From DATCRE01 sp964235605 (GTDB lineage: Bacteria > Bacteroidota > Bacteroidia > Cytophagales > Cyclobacteriaceae), in assembly GCA_964235605.1 (NCBI GenBank), contig CAXSCR010000064.1, positions 1 to 25,009 on the forward strand: a stretch of DNA of 25,009 bases, read 5' to 3'. The position numbers were made by a program, and so were the translations under genes. The notes beneath the pieces were generated by a model. That model searched no databases. It was given only the letters and a program-made list of their open reading frames with translations, and was not told the DNA's origin. Numbering within the stretch: the stretch's first letter is position 1; each line of letters starts with the position of its first letter. Shown here one piece after another: positions 16,941-24,830 of the stretch.

Positions 16941-17753
16941 ATGTTCAAGACACGAATTATAATAATAATTGTTGGCGCCATAATAATTGGATTAATTTTC
17001 CTTCTGCCCAAAGTTGTAGTTGATAATGAAAGCGAATTAGTTGCAGATTCTTCAGGATCGAAGCCTTCAACTAAAGAAGATGTGCATAAACCGGCATCTA
17101 AACAAGTACTTAACCGGATAAGTAATCTTCGCGCTAATTATCAAGGTAATACACAGGAAGAAAAAAATGCTATCTTTGCCGACTCTTTAACAAACCTGTA
17201 CGCGGAAACTGGGAAATTTGACTCAGCAGCGTGGTTTGCTGAAGAGGCATCGAAGTTCGTTAACAGTGTTGAAAGTTGGATTAAAGCGGGTGATAATTAT
17301 TATCAGGCTTACACCTTCGCCCTTGATCAGTCTAAGCAAAATGCTTTGGCTGCCAAGACACAAGAGTTTTATGGCAAAGTTCTGAAGGAGAATCCAAAGA
17401 ATTTAGATGTTAAAACCAAGATGGCGATGACATACCTTAGTTCATCAAGCCCTATGCAGGGTATTTTGATGTTACGAGAGGTATTGAAGCAAGATCCAAA
17501 GAATGAGCTTGCTTTATTTAATTTGGGCATGCTCTCCATTCAATCAAGCCAATATGATAAGGCTATTGAAAGGCTCGAGGAATTGTTGAAGATAAACCCT
17601 GCGCATACCCAAGGCCAGCTATTACTTGGCATTGCATGGATGAGCAAAGGTGAAAAGGAAAAAGCAAGAGCGCAGTTTCAAAAAGTAAAAGATATGGATA
17701 AGGATCCGGCTGTACAGGCAACAGTAGACTCTTATCTTAAGGATTTAAATTAA
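16941..17753 (+). CDS. Membrane-anchored TPR-repeat protein
   Basis: A 270-residue protein with one N-terminal transmembrane anchor (about 4-26, an Ile-rich stretch ending in LIFLLPKVVV). A polar linker rich in Ser, Lys and Glu follows, then helical tetratricopeptide repeats. The clearest repeats are in the C-terminal half: NPKNLDVKTKMAMTYL, DPKNELALFNLGMLSIQS with YDKAIERLEELLKINP, and HTQGQLLLGIAWMSKG with EKARAQFQKVK. TPR arrays scaffold protein-protein contacts, here probably on the periplasmic side of the inner membrane. It sits between the HU-like gene and the small basic protein plus rng on one strand, an arrangement common in Cytophagales. Its partner is unknown. Confidence 0.88.
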   Translation: MFKTRIIIIIVGAIIIGLIFLLPKVVVDNESELVADSSGSKPSTKEDVHKPASKQVLNRISNLRANYQGNTQEEKNAIFADSLTNLYAETGKFDSAAWFAEEASKFVNSVESWIKAGDNYYQAYTFALDQSKQNALAAKTQEFYGKVLKENPKNLDVKTKMAMTYLSSSSPMQGILMLREVLKQDPKNELALFNLGMLSIQSSQYDKAIERLEELLKINPAHTQGQLLLGIAWMSKGEKEKARAQFQKVKDMDKDPAVQATVDSYLKDLN

Positions 17754-17802
17754 TTATTGTTAAACAAAAACCCGCCCTGTCGGGACCAAAAGCATTACTA
17801 CT

Positions 17803-17892
17803 ATGCCAAGCGGAAAGAAAAGAAAGAAACACAAGATGGCAACGCATAAGCGCAAGAAGCGTCTTAGAAAGAATAGACACAAAAAGAAGTAA
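17803..17892 (+). CDS. 29-residue very basic protein, mS38/AURKAIP1/bS22-like
   Basis: A 90-nt frame starts at ATG 17803 and ends at TAA 17890-17892. About 70 percent of the residues are Lys, Arg or His: it begins MPSGKKRKKHKMATHK and continues RKKRLRKNRHKKK. The core lines up with the basic ribosomal peptide family that includes mitochondrial mS38 (AURKAIP1/COX24) and actinobacterial bS22, sharing the K-R-rich start, the Met about ten residues in, and the KK.LR+.R segment. Those proteins are embedded in rRNA of the small subunit near the decoding centre. It lies 49 nt after the TPR gene and 68 nt before rng, so a translation or RNA context fits. The assignment is by eye from memory of the family; the open frame and composition are direct observations. 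Confidence 0.8.
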   Translation: MPSGKKRKKHKMATHKRKKRLRKNRHKKK

Positions 17893-17960
17893 TCCTGTTA
17901 TAGGTTTACGTCTGTTTGTATTGTTGACTATACACATCATTTATCTAAATTTTTTGTGTT

Positions 17961-19514
17961 TTGAGTAACGAACTTATTATTAGTGCCACTCAAGACGGAT
18001 GTCGTATAGCCCTTCTCAAAGACAAAACGCTCGTTGAATTCCATCACGAAGAGGAAGGTAGCAAATTCACCGTAGGCGACATTTATTTAGGTACTGTTAA
18101 AAAAGTAGTGCCTGGGCTCAATGCAGCTTTTATAGATGTTGGCTACGAAAAAGATGCATTTCTTCATTATCTAGATCTTGGCCCCCAGTTCGGTTCACTG
18201 CAAAAGTTTACTAAGCTGGTTCGGGCCAAAAAGATGAATGGCGGAAAACTTGATAAATTTCAGTCTGAAACGGATATAGATAAGCATGGTAAGATTACCA
18301 CGCAGCTGGCAAAGAACCAGGTTATACCCGTTCAGATTGTTAAAGAGCCAATTTCTACAAAAGGGCCACGATTATCCTGCGAGTTATCCTTAGCCGGACG
18401 ATACTTAGTATTGGTCCCATTTTCTAATGTGGTCAGTGTATCGAAAAAAATTACAAGCAGTGAGGAGCGCAAACGCCTTCTTCGTCTTATCCAATCTATC
18501 AAGCCTGAAAATTTCGGTGTGATTATACGCACTGTAGCAGAAGGTAAAGAAGTTGCTGAACTTGATCGTGATCTTCGTACCATGGTAAAAACCTGGGAAG
18601 AAGGCATGACCAGACTACCCAATGCCAATCCGCGCGATAAGCTAATTGGAGAACTAGATAAGACATCATCGCTTCTTCGCGATATGCTCAATGAATCTTT
18701 CGATAACATTCATGTTGACGATAAAAAGATCTTTGACGATGCTAAAGCTTATATTCAAAAGATTGCGCCTGATAAAGAGAAGATTCTCAAGCTATATACG
18801 GGCAAAGCCAAAATCTTCGAACATTATGGTATCGAGAGGCAGATTAAGTCTGCTTTTGGTCAAACCGTAAGCTTGAAAGCCGGCGGGTATCTAATCATAG
18901 AGCACACTGAGGCATTGCATGTAATTGATGTTAACAGTGGTAATAAATCCAACCGAGAAGAAAATCAGGAAACTACTGCCCTGTCTGTAAACATAGAAGC
19001 AGCAAAGGAGATTGCACGCCAACTTCGCCTTCGCGATATGGGTGGCATCATTGTGGTTGACTTCATTGACATGAAGAGTATTGAAAGTAAGAAAACGATT
19101 TTCAATATTGTAAAAACCGAAATGGATGATGATAAGGCAAAGTCAACCGTACTTCCTTTATCAAAATTCGGTCTGATGCAGATCACACGTGAGCGTGTTC
19201 GTCCTCAAATGAATATTGCCACTAAAGAGGTTTGTCCTACTTGTAACGGTACAGGTAAAATCACAGCCTCAATTCTTGTGTCAGATCTTATTGAAAAGCA
19301 TATCGAACATCTTTTGGTTAAGCAAAATGAAAAGAACCTGGTGCTTGCAGTTCATCCTTATCTACATGCTTATTTCACACAAGGTTTTATTTCAGAGCGT
19401 ATGCGCTGGTATTTGAAATACAAAAGGTGGGTAAGAATGATAAAAGATACGTCAATGGGGATTACTGAGTTTAAGTTTTTAAACAAGGAGCGAGAAGAAA
19501 TTCAACTAACATAG
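17961..19514 (+). CDS. rng: Ribonuclease G/E family endoribonuclease
   Basis: Single-strand-specific endoribonuclease for rRNA maturation and mRNA decay, 517 residues. The start is a TTG at 17961, giving SNELIISATQDGCRIALLKD right after the initiator, the usual N-terminus in Bacteroidota. An S1 RNA-binding domain occupies about 35-135 (KVVPGLNAAFIDVGYEKDAFLHYLDL). In the catalytic DNase I-like domain, metal-binding Asp are D323 in HVIDVNSGNKS and D367 in IVVDFIDMK. The zinc-link CPTCNG at 425-430 joins subunits. The long C-terminal scaffold of enterobacterial RNase E is absent, so RNase G is the closer name. It is followed by a strong terminator. Confidence 0.95.
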   Translation: MSNELIISATQDGCRIALLKDKTLVEFHHEEEGSKFTVGDIYLGTVKKVVPGLNAAFIDVGYEKDAFLHYLDLGPQFGSLQKFTKLVRAKKMNGGKLDKFQSETDIDKHGKITTQLAKNQVIPVQIVKEPISTKGPRLSCELSLAGRYLVLVPFSNVVSVSKKITSSEERKRLLRLIQSIKPENFGVIIRTVAEGKEVAELDRDLRTMVKTWEEGMTRLPNANPRDKLIGELDKTSSLLRDMLNESFDNIHVDDKKIFDDAKAYIQKIAPDKEKILKLYTGKAKIFEHYGIERQIKSAFGQTVSLKAGGYLIIEHTEALHVIDVNSGNKSNREENQETTALSVNIEAAKEIARQLRLRDMGGIIVVDFIDMKSIESKKTIFNIVKTEMDDDKAKSTVLPLSKFGLMQITRERVRPQMNIATKEVCPTCNGTGKITASILVSDLIEKHIEHLLVKQNEKNLVLAVHPYLHAYFTQGFISERMRWYLKYKRWVRMIKDTSMGITEFKFLNKEREEIQLT

Positions 19515-19532
19515 AAGATCACCCATATTCAT

Positions 19533-19560
19533 AAAAGCCGGTTTACGCCGGTTTTTTTTT
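19533..19560 (+). terminator. Intrinsic terminator of rng
   Basis: Arms AAAAGCCGG (19533-19541) and CCGGTTTTT (from 19548) pair over nine positions with one G-U pair around the loop TTTACG. A run of nine T closes it at 19560. It lies 18 nt after the rng stop. Confidence 0.92.
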
Positions 19561-19662
19561 AATCCTGAAACAGAGACCACATGCGTTGTTATGATCAAGA
19601 TTCGAAGGTGATGAAAGTTTTCTTCAGACTGATAACAAAAACACTTTAACGCAGATCTGTGA

Positions 19663-19773
19663 ATCGATACCGAAGAACTGCACCAGTTAACAGGGAGCTT
19701 TCACGAGGCGATCATTTTGGTAAAGAATGACAATTATTATTTAATGCAATTTACTAAAGACGTTTCGTCGTAA
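19663..19773 (+). pseudogene. Possible decayed gene tail, family not recognised
   Basis: The 386 bp between the rng terminator and carbonic anhydrase hold no intact gene. One frame after an in-frame TGA (19660-19662) reads protein-like for 36 codons, including EELHQLTGSFHEAIILVKND, then YYLMQFTKDVSS, and stops at TAA 19771. A hairpin follows 4 nt later, as would be expected after a real gene. Frames upstream of the TGA are interrupted by several stops. I do not recognise the family, and chance cannot be excluded. Confidence 0.3.
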
Positions 19774-19777
19774 ATAA

Positions 19778-19812
19778 AGGTACCTTAAGCAAACTCACTT
19801 AGTAAGGTACCT
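19778..19812. terminator. 10-bp perfect hairpin upstream of the carbonic anhydrase gene
   Basis: AGGTACCTTA (19778-19787) and TAAGGTACCT (19803-19812) are perfect inverted repeats around a 15-nt loop. On the plus strand GCCTTTTC follows. It could terminate the putative decayed gene just before it or act as an operator; the T-run is short. Confidence 0.45.
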
Positions 19813-19824
19813 GCCTTTTCGACA

Positions 19825-19855
19825 TTGATAATTGATGGAAGCAGAGCTAATTTTA
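19825..19855 (+). promoter_or_regulatory. Candidate promoter of the carbonic anhydrase gene
   Basis: TTG at 19825-19827, 20 nt, then TAATTTTA at 19848-19855, seven of eight positions like the TTG-N19-TAnnTTTG consensus. It would give a leader of about 85 nt that includes a small ATGATT/AATCAT hairpin at 19882-19899. Confidence 0.35.
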
Positions 19856-19946
19856 TTGATAGAGACATTTTAGAACCATTCATGATTTCATAGAATCATC
19901 CAAGTAAAAGACATACAAGTAGAGTTAAAAAAATTAAACACAAACC

Positions 19947-20609
19947 ATGGCGAATAGCGAAATAGACAAACATTATCAGCAATTGCTCCTACAGAATAAA
20001 GCATGGGTAGCACAAAAAAATATGGACGATCCGAATTTCTTTAAACGGCTTTCGGATATCCAGAGTCCGAAATTTTTATGGATTGGATGTTCTGATAGCC
20101 GTGTACCAGCAAATGAAATTACCGGCACAGATCCGGGAGAAATTTTTGTTCATAGAAATATTGCCAACATGGTAGTGCATACCGATATGAACATGCTTAG
20201 CGTATTAGACTATGCCGTAAACGTTCTGGAAGTTGAGCATGTTATAGTATGTGGCCATTATGGCTGTGGTGGTATTAAGGCTGCCATGGGTAATAAACAA
20301 TTTGGTTTGATTGATAATTGGTTACGGCATATTAAAGATGTTTATAGAATTTATCATAAGGAGCTTGATGCTATTGTGGATGAGAAATCACGTCAAGATA
20401 GGTTTACCGAGCTTAACGTAGTTGAGCAGATCTATGACTTAAGTAAAACGTCGATCATTCAAAACTCATGGCAAAAGCATGAGCGTCCATACTTGCATGG
20501 CTGGGTATACGACATCGGCAATGGTGTTATCAAAGATCTTGATGTATCATTTAAAGATAACACTGAAATGCCTAATGTATATAAATTAGATGCCTTGCCA
20601 CTAAAATGA
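19947..20609 (+). CDS. can: Beta-class carbonic anhydrase
   Basis: Zinc enzyme that interconverts CO2 and bicarbonate, 220 residues, cytoplasmic. Zinc ligands are C48 in GCSDSRVP, H104 and C107 in CGHYGCGG. The D50-R52 pair that gates the active site is present. FVHRNIANMV at 67-76 is another family mark. Length and motifs match the Can (YadF) branch. The next two plus-strand genes are a small protein and a SulP transporter. Carbonic anhydrase beside SulP is a recurrent bicarbonate-supply pairing in bacteria. There is a 110-nt gap before the small gene, so co-transcription is likely but not certain. Confidence 0.96.
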   Translation: MANSEIDKHYQQLLLQNKAWVAQKNMDDPNFFKRLSDIQSPKFLWIGCSDSRVPANEITGTDPGEIFVHRNIANMVVHTDMNMLSVLDYAVNVLEVEHVIVCGHYGCGGIKAAMGNKQFGLIDNWLRHIKDVYRIYHKELDAIVDEKSRQDRFTELNVVEQIYDLSKTSIIQNSWQKHERPYLHGWVYDIGNGVIKDLDVSFKDNTEMPNVYKLDALPLK

Positions 20610-20719
20610 TTCGCTATTAAATAGGAGGGATTGCTTTTTGTCGTAACACACAATGTTGTTGATTAATAATCATACATCGGTGTAGCATACTTTGTACAAT
20701 TATCATATAAATAATTAGT

Positions 20720-21031
20720 TTGTTGAAAACGCTCGTTACATGGGTCTTTATTTTTACAATCTCGTTAGCCTATAGCTACGAAATAATTGTCTTGCTTTCG
20801 AAAGTTAGTGATAACCCGATTGAATGGGAGGAAAAAACTGTGGAGTCAGAAGAGTCTGGTGACAAGAAAGTAAGCGTCTCTGACGATGATGCGTGCTGCA
20901 TTAATAATTGTCTTTATAACAAACTAATTTTTAGCCATAAAGAACGCATTACTTTGGGTTCAAAACAATGTCATAATTTTTCGTCCTCAGACTACAGCAG
21001 CGAGGTCTACTCGCCTCCCGAGACGCTGTAA
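20720..21031 (+). CDS. Small unrecognised membrane-anchored or secreted protein
   Basis: A 103-residue frame with two adjacent TTG starts (20720 and 20723) and no nearby ATG. It has one N-terminal hydrophobic segment, LVTWVFIFTISLAYSYEIIVLL, that could be a signal anchor, then an acidic stretch (EWEEKTVESEESGDKK) and a cysteine cluster DDDACCINNCLYN near residue 55, with one more Cys close to the C-terminus. I do not recognise the family. Its place between carbonic anhydrase and SulP on the same strand suggests a link to that module, but nothing in the sequence proves it. It could also be a short exported protein unrelated to carbon uptake. The cysteine cluster is unusual for its neighbours. 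Confidence 0.5.
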   Translation: MLKTLVTWVFIFTISLAYSYEIIVLLSKVSDNPIEWEEKTVESEESGDKKVSVSDDDACCINNCLYNKLIFSHKERITLGSKQCHNFSSSDYSSEVYSPPETL

Positions 21032-21095
21032 CAACTACTCATCAAGGTATTAATCCTGGATCTTCTTCTTTCAAACATTTTCATATTCATCTACT

Positions 21096-21129
21096 TCAAG
21101 ATTAAATCCGGTAACGATTTTAATCTTGA
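21096..21129 (+). promoter_or_regulatory. 11-bp inverted repeat just upstream of sulP
   Basis: TCAAGATTAAA (21096-21106) and TTTAATCTTGA (21119-21129) are perfect inverted repeats around a 12-nt loop, ending 17 nt before the SulP ATG. There is no strong T-run, so an operator or leader hairpin controlling sulP is at least as likely as a terminator for the small upstream gene. Function is inferred from position only. Confidence 0.5.
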
Positions 21130-21146
21130 TTATAATATTCATTTTA

Positions 21147-22721
21147 ATGGACACTCAAAACAAAATCACAAAAGGTCTAACCTTTCAATATATTAAGAAT
21201 GATTTACCTTCAGGGTTGGTAGTTTTTCTGGTTGCACTACCGCTTTGTTTGGGAATAGCGCTTGCCTCTGGAGCTCCCTTATTCGCTGGAATTATAGCGG
21301 GTATAGTCGGTGGAATTGTGGTCGCCTTTTTTAGTGGCTCGGCGCTAAGTGTTAGCGGACCTGCCGCAGGCTTAACGGTAATTGTTCACCAGGCAATAAC
21401 AGATTTAGGTAGCTATGAAATATTTCTACTAGCTGTTGTGCTGGCGGGTATATTACAGATTGCCCTAGGTTTTTTAAAGGCTGGCGTTATTGGATATTAT
21501 TTTCCATCTAACGTGATAAAAGGAATGCTTGCCGCTATTGGTATTATATTAATACTTAAACAGATACCGCACGCAGTAGGCTATGATGTAGATAATGAAG
21601 GCGATTTCGGTTTTTTTCAGGCAGATGGCGAAAATACATTTTCAGAAATTATAACGTCCATTGACAACCTTCTCTCTAGTGCAATAATCATTGCGGCTGT
21701 ATGTCTTTTTATCTTGATCATGTGGGAACGCCCATTCCTAAAAAAATTCTCTTTTTTCAAAATTGTCCCTGGGGCATTAGTCGTAGTAATCGTCGGCATC
21801 GTTATGAATGAATTGTTTAAACTGGGCGATCCATCGTGGTATTTATCGGGCGACAAACTTGTGCAACTACCTATCGCACAATCTGGATTAGACTTTATAA
21901 ATCAATTTACATTGCCAGACTTTTCAGCGCTATCAAACTACCGCGTTTACGGTGTTGCTATTACAATAGCTATCATAGCAAGTTTAGAGTCATTGTTAAG
22001 TGTAGAGGCCACAGACAAACTTGATCCTTACAAACGTAATACACCTACTAATAGAGAGTTAAAGGCGCAGGGGTTGGGTAATGTTGTTTCTGGATTGATA
22101 GGAGGACTTCCTTTAACTGCTGTAATTGTACGTAGTTCTGCAAATATTAATTCAGGTGCCAAAACAAAATTATCAGCCATAATTCATGGGCTCCTTTTAT
22201 TGATTAGCGTAATCTTTCTCGCCACAGTTCTTAACAAAATTCCACTTGCCTGTTTAGCTGCGCTACTCTTGATGGTGGGATATAAGCTAGCTAAGATTTC
22301 GCTATTCAAGTCCATGTATAAACTGGGGTGGGATCAATTCTTACCTTTTATCGCCACTGTCATTGCCATTCAATTCTCAGATTTATTAAGAGGTATAGGA
22401 ATCGGATTAGCAGTTTCCATCTTTTTTATTTTAAGGGCCAACTTTAAACGGGCATATTCCTTTAAAAAAGAAAAGAAAGATGAAGACAAAATAATTATTC
22501 AATTGGCTGAAGAAGTCTCCTTTCTTAACAAAGGAAGTATTGCCGATACGCTTGAGAATTTGCCAGATAATGTAAACGTATTAATAGATGGCAGTAAGTC
22601 ATATAGCATTGATATGGATGTTATAGAAATTATCCATGATTTTAAAACAACCGCTGAACAGAAAAATATAAAACTGGAACTGAAGAATATTCCCGAGTTC
22701 GAAGGAGCAGCTGCTCATTAG
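21147..22721 (+). CDS. SulP-family anion (probable bicarbonate) transporter
   Basis: Inner-membrane anion transporter of the SulP/SLC26 family. ATG 21147 is chosen, giving 524 residues beginning MDTQNKITKG; a frame from 21126 adds seven hydrophobic residues. The transport domain (about 20-425) starts with DLPSGLVVFLVALPLCLGIALASGAP, the SulP signature, and includes SVSGPAAGLTVIV and the TNRELKAQGLGNVVSGLIGGLP segment. A shortened STAS-like regulatory domain covers about 455-524. SulP proteins next to carbonic anhydrase usually carry bicarbonate, in the manner of BicA; sulfate is the main alternative and no sulfate assimilation gene is visible here. An inverted repeat precedes the start and a hairpin follows the stop. 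Confidence 0.92.
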   Translation: MDTQNKITKGLTFQYIKNDLPSGLVVFLVALPLCLGIALASGAPLFAGIIAGIVGGIVVAFFSGSALSVSGPAAGLTVIVHQAITDLGSYEIFLLAVVLAGILQIALGFLKAGVIGYYFPSNVIKGMLAAIGIILILKQIPHAVGYDVDNEGDFGFFQADGENTFSEIITSIDNLLSSAIIIAAVCLFILIMWERPFLKKFSFFKIVPGALVVVIVGIVMNELFKLGDPSWYLSGDKLVQLPIAQSGLDFINQFTLPDFSALSNYRVYGVAITIAIIASLESLLSVEATDKLDPYKRNTPTNRELKAQGLGNVVSGLIGGLPLTAVIVRSSANINSGAKTKLSAIIHGLLLLISVIFLATVLNKIPLACLAALLLMVGYKLAKISLFKSMYKLGWDQFLPFIATVIAIQFSDLLRGIGIGLAVSIFFILRANFKRAYSFKKEKKDEDKIIIQLAEEVSFLNKGSIADTLENLPDNVNVLIDGSKSYSIDMDVIEIIHDFKTTAEQKNIKLELKNIPEFEGAAAH

Positions 22722-22729
22722 CTATAAAG

Positions 22730-22757
22730 GATGGAGTAGGATTATTCTTACTCCATC
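22730..22757 (+). terminator. Hairpin terminator after sulP
   Basis: GATGGAGTA (22730-22738) and TACTCCATC (22749-22757) pair perfectly, extended inward by three pairs with one G-U, leaving the loop TTAT. It lies 8 nt past the sulP stop. The flanking TAAAAAG is not T-rich, so termination is likely but not certain. Confidence 0.6.
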
Positions 22758-22953
22758 TAAAAAGCCAACTCATATCACGAACTTTTTACCTAACAATTGA
22801 CTCAGCCAATTATTCGTACCAGAGTTTTCGCACGAGACAGAAGAACAAGTGCGTCTACCTTACATATTAAATCGTTTTTAAGAAGAAGTTCAAATTCTAT
22901 TTACGACTCTGCAGTAGGGGTAAATCCTTTCTTAATTGTCATAACTATTATAA

Positions 22954-23901
22954 TCAGTCTATTACCGGTATAGCTATGTTGTACGATTCGCCTTTCTTTA
23001 CCGTTAGTCTCTCTTCGCGTAACCACGGGTTGTGACGCTTTAACAATTTATAATTAATGCCTTGGTCATTGGCAAATTCAATAAGATCTTTAATTGTTTC
23101 AGTTACTTTTATATAACGTAAAGGTTCTTCTTTATAAAGATGTTTAGCATTAACTCTAAAACCATATTTTGAAGGGTGTTCAAAAATTTCCTTGATCGCG
23201 AGAATCCGAAATACATAGCGTGAAGTTTCCTCAGTCAAATATAGATCGTAGTATGATTTTACTTTTTGATTTTCCGCCGCGCGATCCATGCCACTCATAC
23301 CCCGGTTGTACGATGCAGCCGCCATAGTCCAGCTATCAAATTTTTGATGTGCTTTACGGAGGTATTTGCAAGCCGCCTCCGTTGACTTAAGTGGATCGTA
23401 TCGTTCGTCAACATCATTTGTAATTTTCAGGCCAAACTCCTTTCCAGATTCTGGCAGAATTTGCCAGTAACCTGCTGCATGACGCGGCGAAGAAACATTA
23501 AGTAGATTGCTTTCAATTAGTGGTAGATATTTAAAATCTGATGGTATATCATACTTACGCATAATCTCTTCCATCTGAGGAAACCATCTCGTTGCACGCT
23601 TCATTAAAAAAATAGTATTGCTATGTAAATATGAATTGATCTGTATTTCTTTGTCCAATCGCTCGCTTACATCTGGAAGATTAAGAGGAACAGGTTCATC
23701 AGCAAATGTGATTTTTATTGGAAGGTCGAAAGTAATAGCAGAAAGATAAGGCTCACCACTCTCTTCTATATGCTCTAGCGCTACAGTTTCATCCGAAAAA
23801 GAATTTTCGATCCGAGTTTTATTATGTAATTCGTTATACGAAACATATCCTAACAGTAGAACGATTGATGCGATGGAAACAAAAGTTGACAGATCTTTCA
23901 T
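22954..23901 (-). CDS. Lytic transglycosylase with LysM-like C-terminus
   Basis: Murein hydrolase that cleaves between N-acetylmuramic acid and N-acetylglucosamine, forming 1,6-anhydro ends. It is 315 residues. An N-terminal anchor or signal segment covers about 5-23. The SLT domain covers about 100-225 with the catalytic glutamate E130 in YLPLIESNLLNVSSP. Other marks are GYWQILPESGKEFGL, the DERYDPLKSTEAACKYL segment, and AAASYNRGMSGM. These fit the MltD/MltE-type family. The last ~50 residues (YIKVTETIKDLIEFANDQGI ... NIAIP) look like one LysM module, which binds peptidoglycan. It should act in the periplasm. A near-consensus promoter lies immediately upstream. Confidence 0.92.
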   Translation of the reverse strand: MKDLSTFVSIASIVLLLGYVSYNELHNKTRIENSFSDETVALEHIEESGEPYLSAITFDLPIKITFADEPVPLNLPDVSERLDKEIQINSYLHSNTIFLMKRATRWFPQMEEIMRKYDIPSDFKYLPLIESNLLNVSSPRHAAGYWQILPESGKEFGLKITNDVDERYDPLKSTEAACKYLRKAHQKFDSWTMAAASYNRGMSGMDRAAENQKVKSYYDLYLTEETSRYVFRILAIKEIFEHPSKYGFRVNAKHLYKEEPLRYIKVTETIKDLIEFANDQGINYKLLKRHNPWLREERLTVKKGESYNIAIPVID

Positions 23902-23914
23902 GTTTTATTCATTA

Positions 23915-23944
23915 CAAATATGTGGTATGAATAAAAATAATCAA
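23915..23944 (-). promoter_or_regulatory. Promoter of the lytic transglycosylase gene
   Basis: On the minus strand TTG (23942-23944) is followed after exactly 19 nt by CATATTTG (23915-23922), one base off TAnnTTTG. Both boxes and their spacing fit the Bacteroidota housekeeping promoter. The -7 box ends 13 nt before ATG 23901, giving a very short leader. Confidence 0.65.
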
Positions 23945-24016
23945 TAACTTTTAGAAGTCGATTAGAAATGTCTGCCTAAGTATCAGACACGAAAGATAAT
24001 TGTTAAGTTAAGAAAG

Positions 24017-24785
24017 CTACTCTTCAAATAATCCGCCTAAAACAGAACTTGATTCTTTTCCGCTACTATGGCCGTATGGAGCCAGCGCTTGAACTAATTT
24101 TATAATGGCATTGGATTGAAGTCATACTTTACCAGTCCCCGAAGCGTAGCTAGAAAAATTCCTTCACCACCAAATATCATTGATCTTAAACCGCCGGTTG
24201 CTTGCACATCAAAATCAATTTGTGATTCGAAGGCAACCACACAGCCTGTATCAACTCTTAGGGTTTCATTTTAATGTCTTTTCAATTAGCGTTCCTCCTG
24301 CATGCACAAAGGCTTTACCATCACCTTGAATTTTCTGTAAGATAAAACCCTCACCACCCACAAGCCCGGTGCTCAATTTACGATTGAAGGTGATCGATAA
24401 TTTTGTACCATAGGCTGCGCATAGAAAACCATCTTTCTGAACTATCAATTCGTTACCCTGGCACTGTGATAAGTCCACAGGTATGATGGTGCCGGGATAT
24501 GGTGCTGAAAAAGCAACCTTTGCTTTACGACTTCCATGATTTGTAAAGTGTGTCATAAACAGTGACTCACCGTAAGTAATCTTGAGCCTGTCAAAAGCAG
24601 TTTATCAAATACCCTTGACGGGGATTAGAGCCGTCACCCATTTTAGTTTCAAAGTTGACACCCTCTTCCATATATAACATGGCACCCGCCTCTGCTATCA
24701 CTGTCTCCATCGGGTCAAGTTCAATTTCTACAATTTGAATACTCTCACCTTTAATTTGGTAGTCAATAACATGCGATAAAGCCAT
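24017..24785 (-). pseudogene. Broken AIM24-family gene (TIGR00266 type)
   Basis: Remnant of an AIM24-family protein, a double-stranded beta-helix family of uncertain function. All parts can still be read in order on the minus strand but in changing frames: MALSHVIDYQIKGESIQ ... AEAGAMLYMEEGV ... NPRQGY (24785 to about 24609), DKLLLTGSRLLT, GESLFMTHFTNHGSRKAKVAF ... LVGGEGFILQKIQGDGKAFVHAGGTLIEKTLK (to 24269), ETLRVDTGCVVAFESQIDFD ... FGGEGIFLATLRG, and GKV-stop-LQSNAIIKLVQALAP ... VLGGLFEE ending at TAG 24017-24019. Lesions inferred: a 1-nt loss near 24607-24609, a 1-nt loss near 24571-24573, a loss of about 5 nt near 24268-24271, a 1-nt loss near 24135, and TGA at 24122-24124 where the family usually has Trp. 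The ATG-initiated fragments of 64 and 96 residues are pieces, not separate genes. Confidence 0.88.
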
Positions 24786-24830
24786 AGAATAATTATTTAG
24801 AGTGATCTAATTGTAAGTTCAACTAATAAG

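Noticed and set aside
17771..17785. CCCG...CGGG inverted repeat after the TPR gene
   Set aside because: Only a 4-bp stem and no T-run on the plus strand; too weak to call a terminator for the TPR gene.
22797..22973. A 58-codon plus-strand frame with TTG start, Arg/Ser-rich N-terminus and hydrophobic C-terminus
   Set aside because: No recognisable family, codon use unlike the neighbours, and overlap with the end of the lytic transglycosylase gene. A frame of this length is expected by chance in AT-rich DNA.
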